A DNA stretch of 64,000 nucleotides from Hordeum vulgare subsp. vulgare. Its lineage: Eukaryota > Streptophyta > Magnoliopsida > Poales > Poaceae. The notes below the pieces were generated by a model. The model searched no databases, was not told where the DNA came from, and saw only the letters and a program-made list of their open reading frames with translations. Location of the stretch: positions 355,133,823-355,197,822 of the forward strand of contig NC_058524.1 in assembly GCF_904849725.1 (NCBI RefSeq), given 5' to 3'. Each line of letters starts with the position of its first letter. Position 1 is the stretch's first letter. The translations under genes were made by a program, and so were the position numbers. Below, in pieces: positions 1-10,426 of this stretch.

Positions 1-1032
1 CTTCAAGCTAGAAGACTCTTCATTTTATATTTGTGAGAAATCACTTTTGAGTCCTTAGGAAAGCCAATACTATTAAAAGGGGGTGATGTAGTAAAATGAA
101 CTTATTGCTCAAAGTCCTCAAAGTTATCCACCCAAATACTCAGTCATTTTCCCACATATCCATTATGTCCAATTCCACATACTCAAATTTGTTGTCACCA
201 ACTTCCACACTTCCGACCCACCAAGTTTGACCTTAGACAGAAACCCTAGCCATTCCCACCAAATTGGTGCAACTGAATCCATATCGGTGATACCGAGTTC
301 GGTGTGACCAACATTCTATTGCCTCGGTACAAAAAATTGTAATTTCAGAGTTCGAGTATCGGTGCTACCGAGTTTTTCCATCTGACCGTTAGCCACCTTT
401 TCGGTGCCACCGAGTTGTGTATATCGGTCCCACCGAGATGAAAAAATTGTGCCTTTTGTGCAAATCGGTACCACAGAGTTTGTAACTTCGGTGTCATCGA
501 GTTTGCCACTTTAGGTGTAATGGTTGGATTTTGTGTGTTGCATATATATACCCCTTCACCCACCTCTCACTCGTGGGAGAAGCACTCAGAACACATACTT
601 CATTCGCATATCTAGTTTCTGAGAGAGATCCAGCTACTCATGTGTTGACACCAAGATATTCCAATCCAACCATTTGAAACTTGATCTCTAGCCTCCCCAA
701 ATAGATTTACACCAAATCAAGCTCTCCTACCCATGGATATTCTGTAAGAGAGTGATTTTGTGTTGAGGAGACTATCTTTAGAACCACAAGAGCAAGGAGT
801 TCATTGATCTACCACATCTATTACCTTTTGGAGGGTGGTGCCTCCTAGATTGGTTAGGTGTCGCTTGGGAGCCTCCTACTTCGCGTTGTGGAGTTGAACC
901 AAGATGTTTGTAAGGGCGAGGAGATTGCCTAATTTGTGAAGATCTACCGTGAGTAAGGCTAGTCCTTCATGGGCGGAAGCCGTTGTAGACTAGACAAGGC
1001 CGCTGCCGCATGGACCCCTTGTGGGTGGAGCC
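1..1032 (+). repeat. Older LTR-retrotransposon sequence (element A), left half
   Basis: There is no credible ORF. The stretch stops at base 1032, where element B is inserted, and resumes at 21053 after the duplicated GAGCC. The right half ends in a pyrimidine-rich CTATTCACCCCCCCTCTAG tract, the usual LTR end of SIRE/Maximus-type Copia elements; the compound element F carries the same tract on the minus strand. A is therefore probably part of a plus-strand Copia LTR. A purine run (AAAAGGGGG, about 75-83) could be a polypurine tract, but no LTR start was placed with confidence. The family assignment is inference. Confidence 0.6.
284..500 (+). repeat. Cluster of six short palindromes TCGGTnnnACCGA in element A
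   Basis: Copies begin near 284, 359, 401, 424, 465 and 488. The first four have perfect 5-bp arms around a 3-base centre; the last two carry arm changes. They lie in what is probably an LTR promoter/leader region. Element F's LTR carries a comparable array of palindromic CCGGA/TCCGG motifs. Confidence 0.75.
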
Positions 1033-2699
1033 TGATACGTTTCCAACGTATCTATAATTTTTTATCGTTCCATCTATTATATTATCAACTTTGGATGTTT
1101 TATATGCATGAATATGCTATTTTATATTATTTTTGGGACTAACCTATTGACCTAGATCCTAGTGCCAGTTCCTGTTTTTTCCTTGTTTTTGACCTTTTCA
1201 GATAGGAATATCAAACGGAGTCCAAACGGAATAAAACTTTCGCCGTGATTTTTTATGGAAAATATCAAAAATATCAAAAGAAAAAGATATCGGAGAGGAG
1301 TCCCAATGAAGCCACGAGCCAGGGAGGCGCGCCCACCCCCCGTGGGCACGCCTGGGGGGCTCGTGACTCCCTCGTGGTTCCCCCTGACTTGTTCTCGATG
1401 CCATCTAGTCTTATATAAATACAGAAACCTCCAGAAATAAACCTAGATCGGGAGTTCCGCCGCCGCAAGCCTCTGTAGCCACCAAAAACCAATCGGGAGA
1501 CCGTTCCGGCACCCTGCCGGAGGGGGAATCCATCTCCGGTGGCCATCTTCATCATCCCGACGATCTCCATGACGAGGAGCGAGTAGTTCTCCCTCGGGGC
1601 TGAGAATATGTACCAGTAGCTATGTGTTTTATCTCTCTCTCGTGTTCTTGAGATGTCATGATCTTGATGTACCGCGGGCTTTGCTACTATAGTTGGATCC
1701 TATGATGTTCTTCCCCTCTCCCTTCTTGTAATGAATTGAGTTTCCCCTTTGAAGTTATCTTATCAGATTGAGTCTTTAAGAACACTTGCTGTATGTCTTG
1801 CACGTGTCTATCTGTGGTGGCAATGGGATATTCATGTGAGTACTTGATGTATGTTTTGGTGATCAACTTGCGAGTTTCATGACATCGGGAACCTATGCAT
1901 ATGGGTTGGCACACGTTTTAACTCTCCGGTAGAAACTTTGGGGCACTCTTTGAAGTTCTGTGCGTTGGTTGAATAGATGATTCTGGGATTGTGTGATGAA
2001 TATCGTATGATCATGCCCACGGATACTTGAGGTTACAATGGAGTATCTAGGTGACATTAGGGTCTTGGTTGATGGGTTTCTTAAGGTGTTATTCTAGTAC
2101 GAACTCTAGGACAGATTGAACAGAAAGAATAGCTTCGTGTTATTTTCCTACGGAGTCTTGAATAGATCGATCAGAAAGAATTACTTTGTGGTGGTTTCGT
2201 ACCCGACAATAATCTCTTCGTTTGTTCTCCGCTATTAGTGACTTTGGAGTGACTCTTTGTTGCACGTTGAGGGCTAGTTATATGATGCAATTATGTTATC
2301 ATTGTTGAGAGAACTTCACTAGTGAAAATATGAACCCTAGGCCTTGTTTCCACGCATTGCAATACCGTTCGTGCTCAGTTTATTATTAATGACCTTGCTG
2401 TTTTTATAATTTCAGATTAAAAAAACCTATATCTACTATCCATATTGCAGTTGTATCACCATCTCTTCGCAGAACTAGTGCACCTATACAATTTACCATT
2501 GTATGGGGTGTGTTGGGGACACGAGACATTTGTTATTTGGTTGCAGGGTTGCTTGAGAGAGACCATCTTCATCCTACACCTCCCACTGATTGATTAACCT
2601 TAGGTCACCCAGTTGAGGGAAAATTCGTACTGTCCTACAAACCTCTGCACTTGGAGGCCCAACAACGTCTACAAGGAGAAGGTTGCGTAGTATACATCA
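1033..2699 (+). repeat. 5' LTR of element B
   Basis: The LTR is 1667 bp, beginning TGATACGTTTCCAACG and ending just before the primer site. A TATA-like TATATAAATA lies at about 1412-1421, placing the likely transcription start in the middle of the LTR. The 3' copy is 1657 bp and differs by scattered substitutions and small indels, so the insertion is not recent. ORFs read in the LTR are accidental. Confidence 0.92.
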
Positions 2700-2709
2700 A
2701 GCCCTTTTC

Positions 2710-2727
2710 TGGCGCCGTTGCCGGGGA
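2710..2727 (+). other. Primer-binding site of element B
   Basis: TGGCGCCGTTGCCGGGGA lies 10 bases after the 5' LTR end. It is the canonical plant Gypsy site complementary to the 3' end of tRNA-Asp and is intact here. Confidence 0.92.
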
Positions 2728-2823
2728 GGTTAGCCCTTGAAAGTATATCTTTAGATCTTGCAATTGAATCTTTTAGTTTCCTGTTCTATCACTAGTTTGG
2801 TTTATTAATAGAAAACTAAAAAA

Positions 2824-3615
2824 ATGGAATTAAGGTTACCTCATATGCTTCATCTTTTTAATGTCTTTCGTGAAAATGATGGAAAAGAAAATTGTGCTCA
2901 AGTGCTAGAAGAAGAATTACATAGAATACTTGGCATAAAATATGTGAATGATGAGCATGATTGCAATGTTGTTAGTATGAATTCTTTGAATACCCATGAT
3001 ACTAATGATATGCAAAGCCACAAGCTTGGGGATGCTATATTTGATGAAGATGATATTTTTAGTTCCCCCACTTTGAATGATCAAATTTATTATGATGAAA
3101 GCATGCCCCCTATTTATGATGATTATTGTGATGATACATATGCTATAAAGAAGAAAGATGATAAAACTTGTCACAATTATGAGTACCCTTTTACTGAACA
3201 TCACTCTTTTAATGTGGAAACAATTCGTAGTGTTCAATTCTTTTACGATACTCCCACTATTAATCATGAGAATAAATTCACTATCGTGGAGAGTAGTAAA
3301 ATTTCTATGCTTGTAGATCATGAAAAGAATGTTGTAGGTGCTGCTTATATTGTTGAATTCATTCATGATGCTACTGAAAACTATTATGAGAGAGGATCAT
3401 ATGCTTCTACGTATTGCAATAATATCAAGTTTGCCCTCTATGTGTTGAATTTTTTGAAGCTATGCTTGTTTTGCCTTCCTATGCTAGATGATTCTTGCTC
3501 CAATAAGTTATTTGTTCACAAAATCCCTATGCATAGGAAGTGGGTTAGACTTACATGTGTTAGTCATATGCTTCATGATGCTCCCGTTATGTTTCAATTC
3601 TTATCTTCTACGTGA
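2824..3615 (+). CDS. Conserved unknown ORF of non-autonomous Gypsy element B (263 aa)
   Basis: I do not recognise a named domain. The protein is acidic and rich in Asp, Asn, His and Tyr. It is clearly related to the ORF at 23154-23903 in element D. Shared blocks are EHDCN/KHDCN near residue 43, KLGDA near residue 67, VDHEKN, YIVEF followed by NYYERG near residues 180-192, and a C-terminal block with PMHRKWVRL. It starts about 100 bp after the primer site, the position gag occupies in autonomous relatives, so it may be a diverged gag or a replacement for it (inference). The ORF is intact. Its TGA stop lies inside the TGAGC target site of element C, so C's insertion left the protein unchanged but moved its 3' UTR 12 kb away. 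Confidence 0.7.
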   Translation: MELRLPHMLHLFNVFRENDGKENCAQVLEEELHRILGIKYVNDEHDCNVVSMNSLNTHDTNDMQSHKLGDAIFDEDDIFSSPTLNDQIYYDESMPPIYDDYCDDTYAIKKKDDKTCHNYEYPFTEHHSFNVETIRSVQFFYDTPTINHENKFTIVESSKISMLVDHEKNVVGAAYIVEFIHDATENYYERGSYASTYCNNIKFALYVLNFLKLCLFCLPMLDDSCSNKLFVHKIPMHRKWVRLTCVSHMLHDAPVMFQFLSST

Positions 3616-3617
3616 GC

Positions 3618-4152
3618 TGTCGTGGGTATAAGTCTGACAGTAGAAGTACGGGGTACAAAAGTATATGGGCAGAGCCTTAGCTACGACGAGGATGTATGAG
3701 TTCAGGCCCCTCTACGGTGGAGGTAAAAGCCCTACGTCTCAGTGCTCTGGGGAGCTTTGTGTCGAGTGTATTAAGGGATTACAGCAAGTGCCAACCCCTG
3801 TACCAGCGGGGAAGGGCGGCTTATATAGAGTGCGCCGCCCTTCATAATGGTTCGGTCGACAGGGGTGGAGTAGTGGCGAGTAAACGCTCGCGTTACTGGT
3901 AACGTAAGCCTTAAATGCTAGTTATGGTGTATGAAAACATATGAACATTGCCCTCCTGGAAGGTTACGATGTACAGAGTGGATTCCAGTCGGTACGTTAG
4001 ATATGCTCCGAGTGGATCGTCGCCGACTGGATGATGGGGGCGTCCTTAGTTCAGTCGGAACTGTCTAAGGGCCTTGTCCCCTATGAAGGGTAGTCATTGG
4101 GTAGGACCTATAGGGCAGACATGTGACCCTACCTGGGACTATAACCCCATCA
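3618..4152 (-). repeat. LTR of element C (3' LTR in the element's sense)
   Basis: The LTR is 535 bp and carries a minus-strand TATATAAG box at about 3820-3827. Just inside it, on the minus strand, lies CGGGGACTAA, the likely polypurine tract. ORFs on the plus strand here are accidental. Confidence 0.92.
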
Positions 4153-4537
4153 TTAGTCCCCGAATGCATCGGGGTTGGAACGATGAAGTGAAGTCCGGAG
4201 TTTGGAGCCAGCTGGTATTGAGGCGATCTTAGCGTTGTCTGCCTCGATCTATTTTATCTTTGCGGCAAGTGATCCGAGTGAATATGCAAGCGAAACGAAC
4301 CGTGAGGGACCGATTGCTTCCCCGGAATCTTTCGACGTGACCGGTCATACTGACAGCGCCGGATTTTCCGGGATCCTCAAATTTCGGTTGCCGCGCGCTC
4401 AGCGGGGATGACGACATTGCCATCGAGATGATTTCACCTCCTCGATTACCGCGCCACGATCTTCTCCACTAATCTTGCAGCAGCCGGTTGGGAGGATAAG
4501 ATCTTGGGCCCACCTGTAGGTGACTCAGTCGGAGGCC

Positions 4538-4545
4538 TATTAAAG
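4538..4545 (+). promoter_or_regulatory. Possible TATA box for the antisense gene of element C
   Basis: TATTAAAG lies about 130 bp upstream of the ATG at 4673. It is followed by a C/T-rich leader of the kind seen in plant 5' UTRs, and a GGGCCCAC motif lies just upstream. No transcript evidence is available. Confidence 0.35.
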
Positions 4546-4672
4546 CCTTCCTGGTGGACCTTCCTATTGCGCTGCTCGTTCTCCTCCCATTGATGTCGCC
4601 CCCCCCCACAACTCCCTGCACACCTCAAGCCACCTCCTTCCCCTCCTCCTCTGCGGATCTGTCGCCCTCGCC

Positions 4673-7600
4673 ATGACAAAGGGGCAGACCAGCAAGCTTG
4701 AGGCGAAGAAGAAGAAGAAGGGGGCGGCTTCCACTCAGCGGCGGCAGCGGGCGTTGCCGGCGGGCTGGATCCAAGGGGACTTCCTCCCCTCCATGGTGAG
4801 GGAGAACGACGTGCTGGAGCTGGTGGAGCACGACATGGTCGTCAACAAGTCTTGGAGGCTGCCGGAAGGCGAGATGGAGCCGACGCCGAAGGAGGGGGAG
4901 CGCGTTCTGCTACTCAGCCACGTGGATAGAGGTTTCTCCCTGCCTCTCCATCCTTTCTTCCGAGGTATCATGAATTATTTCAGGGCGCAGCTCCATCACT
5001 TTCTGCCGAATGCGATAGCTCATCTTTCCGCATTCATCGCCCTCTGCGAGTGCTTCATAGGATGTCCTCCCCACTGGGGGCTCTTCAAATATGTTTTCTC
5101 CGCTAGATCTCAAACTGTTAAGAAGCTTAGTCAGTCTGATGATAAGACACACATCCTCCAGCTCTGCAGGGGTTTAGGATTTTGTAAGAAAACGAAAAGT
5201 AGTTATCCCTCCCTTCAGCTATCCGAGTCGGTTAGGAACCGCAATCGTCCTGGTTCTATTGCCAGGACATTGCGTGCCCGAATGCTTCGAGTGGGTTACC
5301 ACCCTTCAGTTTAGACTGTCCAGGCCCTCCCAGGAAGCTAGCGCTCTCTAAGGGAGAAAGAACCCAGATCCAGCCTTTGGTCGACGCGCTGATAGCCGTC
5401 TTCCGGAAGGCAGTCATCGGCATGGACCTGTTGGAGACTTTTCTGGGTCGACGCATCCAGCCGCTCCAGGCCCGAGACCACGCAATGTGGCATTACACGG
5501 GGCCTTCGGATACCACTCGGTCCCAGCCTGAAGACGTGAGCGAGGAGACCGTGAGTGCGTGGGTCCGCAGCATCACGGGCACATGTGATAACCCCGTGGG
5601 AGCTCGGCGGATGAAGGCCTTCCGCACCCAAAATCCTCCTCCGAATGAGGTGAGTACATGTTGTCGACTGCTTTTAACCTTCGCAGTTTTATTGCTTTTC
5701 TTGTCTCGCTTACTGACGTTGCCGACTGTGTTTTGTGCAGGAGTGGACGAACTAGCATTCTGAAGTCTCAAATGGGAATCCGGCCAAGGAAGAAGGCAAC
5801 ATGGAGGGTAGCGCGGGTAGTGCCGAGTACGTCTCTGACAGTACGGAGACGGAGGAGGAAACAGAAGAGGAGGAGGAGGAGAGTGAAGAGCAGAGCTCGT
5901 CACCCTCACCACCAGAACACCGAACCAAGCACCGTCATGACCCCGCTATTTCGCCGGCTCCTCACGTGGCCCAGAGTGCTCGGAGTGTGAAGAGAACCAG
6001 GGGTTCTTCTGCCGAGCCCGTGGATCTGCCGTCCAAGGTGGCTAAACCCAGCGGGTCTAAACCTCGGAAAGCTTTGCCCCGGATGAGGATCGTTGTTCCG
6101 GTCGCCTCAGCGTAAGTATCTTTGCTCTTCCATCTTCCTTCAGTATCCGATTGGACTCCTCTTTTGGGAATTCATGTTTACCCGTCGAATGGATTTCACT
6201 CAACAGAGCTGCTACCTCCGCCACCTCTCTGCCGCGTCAGGGTGACGATCCCATGGACACTGATAACGCCGCCACGTCCCAGCAAGGTATGTTGTTACGA
6301 CTCCGAGAGTTGTATTACCGTTTCACGAGTGTTGTATTTGATCTTGATCTTTTTCTGTATTTTTATTTTTTTCAGTCGGGCTTCCTTCGGAGGTGATCCA
6401 TCTGGACGACGACGACCAAAGGAGGTCGGAACCAGCTTTGGCGCCTATCCCTGGGGTTATCCAACATGCTGCCAACCCCGCCATGAACGTGCCGCTGACT
6501 GAGACGGTGGCCCTCACGGCGAAACCGACTGGAGCAGAGCTCGGGATGCCCAGGGAGCTCGGGATACCTAGGGCGCCTTCCGCCACGCCGGGTCCGTCAG
6601 CTGTTCAATATGATGCTCGACGCCTCCCGGAAGATCAAGTAGGAGCCACCAAGGATGCCATGGTACAAGTGGAGCTGATGGTGGGCGAAGCCAAGGGAGC
6701 ATATGACTCCATTGCGTCCCTGTACAAGAAGAGCTTGGAGCTTCGGAATGATATCCGAGTAAGTGCGCTAGTAAGTGTTTACATTCCTCTTGGTGCCAAC
6801 TGGGGGTTTTGGCGAGTCACTCGGATATAGTAGGTTAATTTTCTAGTGGTTTCACTCGTGGTTGTAGTCCCCGAGACTTCTGCCGAGTGCTTGCACCGGT
6901 AGTTGTCTTTATATGTATTTTCCATAATCTCTACAGATCAGAGCTAATCTTCCCGAATGGTACCAGTGGGGGCACGCCGAGTGCACCCACTGGGTGTAGT
7001 CCCCGAGAGTAGTGTTACTCGGGTCGAGTAAGAGTAATCTCATAGTGTTGTTGGTTTGCTATCGAGCTCAATGGGACCGACCTGTTCGAGCTTCATACCA
7101 GTGGGGTCACTCTCAGTGAACCCACTGGGTGTAGTCCCCGAGACCACTGTCGATTGCTTGCACCGGCAGGGGTCTGAAGAGTCTGTAGAAACTTTTTCCT
7201 TGTTGAACCTGGCTGATCCTCCTTTTGTGTCTCTTTGACAGAAGACTTGTCAAATGGGATCGGCCTATAATGCTCTGAAGGCTGAGAAGACTCAACTTGC
7301 TGCCGACTTGGAGGTAGCTGCGAATGATCTGGCTGGCATGAAGAAGGCTCTCGCTGAACGAGAAGTATCTTTGGAGGAATCTCGGGGGACTAACAAGGCA
7401 CTGCTAGCCGAGGTAGAAAAAATGAAGAAGGAAAGATCTAACTGGATGGGCCAGCTGAATTTAATGAACACTCGGTGCAAAGCGTAGGAGAATTACGTCG
7501 GCAGCTGGGCGAAGAAGATGGTCGCAATGCTTGGTGGTAAGTTGCTTGTCGAATGCTCTTTGACTTTGGAGTTCACTCCGCGCTTATTTTCTCCCTGTCT

Positions 7601-8093
7601 TTTCTTTGCAGATTTCTGTCTGGACGTTGAAGCCGAGAATGCCGAAATTGAACCGGCGCTTAGGCAACCAAAAGTTCCACTCGGTGATGAAGCTAACCGG
7701 GACATGTTCCGATTGAATACCTGCCTTAACAAGGTGGGTCCTTTCATTGGTCGCCTGAGAGAAATTGTCGGCCGAATTGACAATGAGTTGTGGCCTGAAG
7801 ATGACTCCCGGAATGAGATAGAGGGGTTGATGACTCGACTGGAGGATGTCCCAAGCAGAGTGCGGGCATGGAAGAAGTCTGCCGCTCAGTGTGGCGCGGA
7901 CGTGGCACTGTCTCTGGTCCGAGTGCATTGTAAGGAAGTCCGTGAAGACAAGCTGAAGACGTTGCAGGTCACCAACACCAAGAAGCTTCGATTTGAAGAC
8001 TTCATGGAGACCTTCCTCGACACGGCCACTCGGATTGCAGATGGAATCAACCTCGACACCTTTGTGGAGCCTGCCAGCCCCGGCGATGCTTGA
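4673..8093 (+). pseudogene. Antisense spliced ORF of Tat-type element, putative gypsy-type transposon domain (PF04195-like), degenerate
   Basis: The gene runs opposite to gag-pol. Exon 1 (4673-5649) matches my memory of the plant 'putative gypsy type transposon' domain: residues 27-140 contain LPAGWI, a FLPSMV stretch, WRLPEGE, a GERVLLLSH stretch, FGLPLHPFFRG-like FSLPLHPFFRG, and LPNAIAHLSAF. Five introns can be read from GT/AG sites and phase: 5650-5740, 6112-6206, 6287-6375, 6759-7241 and 7537-7611. Exon 2 is acidic (Glu-rich, about 5835-5890); exons 4-6 look helical, with a coiled-coil stretch in exon 5. Defects are a frameshift near 5246, a TAG at 5753-5755 and a TAG at 7485-7487. The function of this gene class is not established. 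The long intron 4 carries copies of the AGTCCCCGAG motif found in the downstream array. Confidence 0.75.
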
Positions 8094-8309
8094 TTGACTT
8101 TATGCTGAACGCGCATTTACCTCGGTATGCCGAGTGGAGTTTGTATTAAACTTTGGCCACTACTGTTGGCCAGTACATTCGTGGCTCAATGTGGATAAAC
8201 TTGATTCATACCGAGCCGGCTGATCGTAGAACTCAATTTGAATTCGAACCGGATCTTTTGCTCTTCTTTTGCTGAGAGTTTTTTATTACACGATTTTGGC
8301 TCTTGGTTT

Positions 8310-9225
8310 TTGTTTAGGTGACACGGCTAAGCCTCCGAGTGTAACTTGAGTGCCCACTCAGAGGAAGCTCTTTACTTGGGCGAATCTGGTTCGCAGCTAA
8401 GTCTCCGAGTGTGACTTTTGGTGCACACTCGGAGCGAGTTTTTACTTAGGCGACTCTGGGCCGCAGCTAAGTCCCCGAGTGTGACTTTTGGTGCACACTC
8501 GGAGCGAGTTTTTACTTAGGCGACTCTGGATTGTAGCTAAGTCTCTGAGTGTGACTTTTGGTGCACACTCGGAGTGACTTTTTTACTTAGGCGACTCTGG
8601 TCGCAGCTAAGTCCCCGAGTGTGACTTTTGGTGCACACTCGGATCGAGTGTTTTACTTAGGCGACTCTCGGTCGCAGCTAAGTCTCCGAGTGTGACTTTT
8701 GGTGCACGCTCAGAGCGAGTTGTTTACTTAGGCGACTCTGGGTCGTGGCTATGTCCCTGAGTGTGGCTTTTGGTGCACACTCGGAGCAAGTTGTTTACTT
8801 AGGTGACTCTGAGTCGCGGCTAAGTCCCTGAGTGTGGCTTTTGGTGCACACTCGGAGCAATTTGTTTACTTAGGCGACTCTGGGTCGCAGCTAAGTCCCC
8901 GAGTGTGACTTTTGGTGCACACTCGGAGCAAGTTTTTTACTTAGGCGACTCTGGGTCGCAGCTAAGTCCCCGAGTGTGACTTTTGGTGTACACTCGGAGC
9001 GAGTTTTTTACTTAGGCGACTCTGGGTCGCAGCTAAGTCTCCGAGTGTGACTTTTGGTGCACACTCAGAGCGAGTTGTTTACTTAGGCGACTCTGGGTCG
9101 CGGCTAAGTCCCCGAGTGTGGCTTTTGCTGCACACTCGGAGCAAGTTGTTTACTTAGGCGACTCTGGGTCACAGCTAAGTCCCCGAGTGTGACTTTTGGT
9201 ACACACTCGGAGTTAGTTTTTTAGA
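8310..9225 (-). repeat. Tandem array of about 13 units of about 70 bp in element C
   Basis: Head-to-tail units each contain CTTAGGCGACTCTGG, GCAGCTAAGTCCCCGAG and a perfect inverted repeat, CCGAGTGTG with CACACTCGG around a 10-base loop. The first unit (about 8310-8370) is the most divergent. The array lies between the 3' end of the antisense gene and the end of integrase. On the element's sense strand every unit shows a purine-rich CTCGGGGACTTAG, similar to the sequence at the polypurine-tract position. There is no coding potential. Confidence 0.9.
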
Positions 9226-9325
9226 CTCGAGTCTGCAAACGAGGAAATTTTTTGAATCAGTAAGAAATTAATCCGCTTTGTATTACTTCGATGACATTTG
9301 TTCTTTACATTGTCTCTGTCGGCGG

Positions 9326-10426
9326 TTATGTGTAGAAGCGCTTCAGTAGATCTCCATTCCATGCTCGCGGCTCGTCCGTCTCCCTGTCGAGGTTGTAGAG
9401 TCGATACGCTCCGTTGTTCAGCACCTTATAAATGATGAACGGTCCTTCCCAGGCGGGAGCCAACTTGTGTGGTCTCTGTTGATCCACTCGGAGCACCAGA
9501 TCGCCTGCTTGGAACGTGCGGCTCCTGACGTGCCGCGCATGAAATCGCCGCAGATCTTGTTGATAAATTGTTGAACGGATCAATGACATCTCGCGCTCCT
9601 CTTCTAAAAGGTCTACTCAGTCTTGCCTGGCTTGCTCTGCTTCGGCTTCGGAGAAGAGTTCGACTCGTGGAGAGTTGTGAAGCAAGTCACTCGGAAGGAC
9701 TGCCTCTGCTCCATAAACGAGGAAAAACGGGGATCGTCCTGTCGATCTATTCGGAGTCGTTCGGAGGCCCCACGGCACCGAAGGCAGCTCGGTGACCCAT
9801 GCGCCGGCGGCATGTCCAACTTCCCGCAGGAGTCGAGGCTTCAACCCTTGAAGAATGAGTCCATTCGCCCGCTCTGCTTGTCCATTTGTTTGGGGGTGCG
9901 CAACGGATGCAAAATCCACTCGAATACCTTGGCCTGCGCAAAAACCTTTGAACCTGTCCGAGTCAAAGTTCGTGCCATTGTTGGTGATTATGCGGTGTGG
10001 AACCCCGTATCTGGTGATGATGTCTCTCATAAATTTGATGGCCGTAAGGGCATCAAGCTTCTTGATTGGCTTGGCTTCAATCCACTTGGTAAATTTGTCG
10101 ACTGCTACCAGCAGATGGGTCAATCCTCCTTGGCCTGTTCTGAATTGTCCGACTATATCTAATCCTCACACGGCGAATGGCCAAGAAAGGGGAATTGTCT
10201 TCAGCGCGGACGTTGGCTTGTGGGACTTGTTTGAATAGAACTGACAACCTTCGCAACAGTCGACTATGTCTTTTGCCTTTTCATTCGCCCGCAACCAGAA
10301 GAAACTAGCTCTGAATGCTTTGGCGACGATTGCCCTTGAGGAGGCATGATGGCCGCAGGTTCCTCAGTGAATTTCTTCCAAAATTAACTGACCGTCCCCA
10401 GGAGAGATACACCACTGAAGGACGCC
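9326..10426 (-). pseudogene. Integrase of element C (broken)
   Basis: Reading from 10426 down, an HHCC-type zinc-finger region (residues such as HCG, HHA, CCEGC) is followed by the catalytic core. GLDIVGQF leads to AVDKFTKWIEA (first Asp present), IITNNGTNF and NGQAERAN (Glu present). The second catalytic Asp, normally in the TDNGT motif, is Asn (codon at 9980-9982). A C-terminal module with GDLVLR and APAWEGPF ends at 9326. Stops interrupt the frame at 10166-10168 (TGA, before GLDIVG) and 9617-9619 (TGA). The loss of the second Asp alone should abolish strand transfer. It follows RNase H directly, the order that defines Ty3/Gypsy. Confidence 0.9.

Noticed and set aside
2917..3366. 149-aa minus-strand ORF rich in Ile within the element B ORF
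   Set aside because: It is antisense to the conserved plus-strand ORF and lacks a counterpart of comparable length in element D.
8310..9225. Regular direct repeats resembling a CRISPR array
   Set aside because: Units are contiguous with no unique spacers and lie inside a plant retrotransposon.
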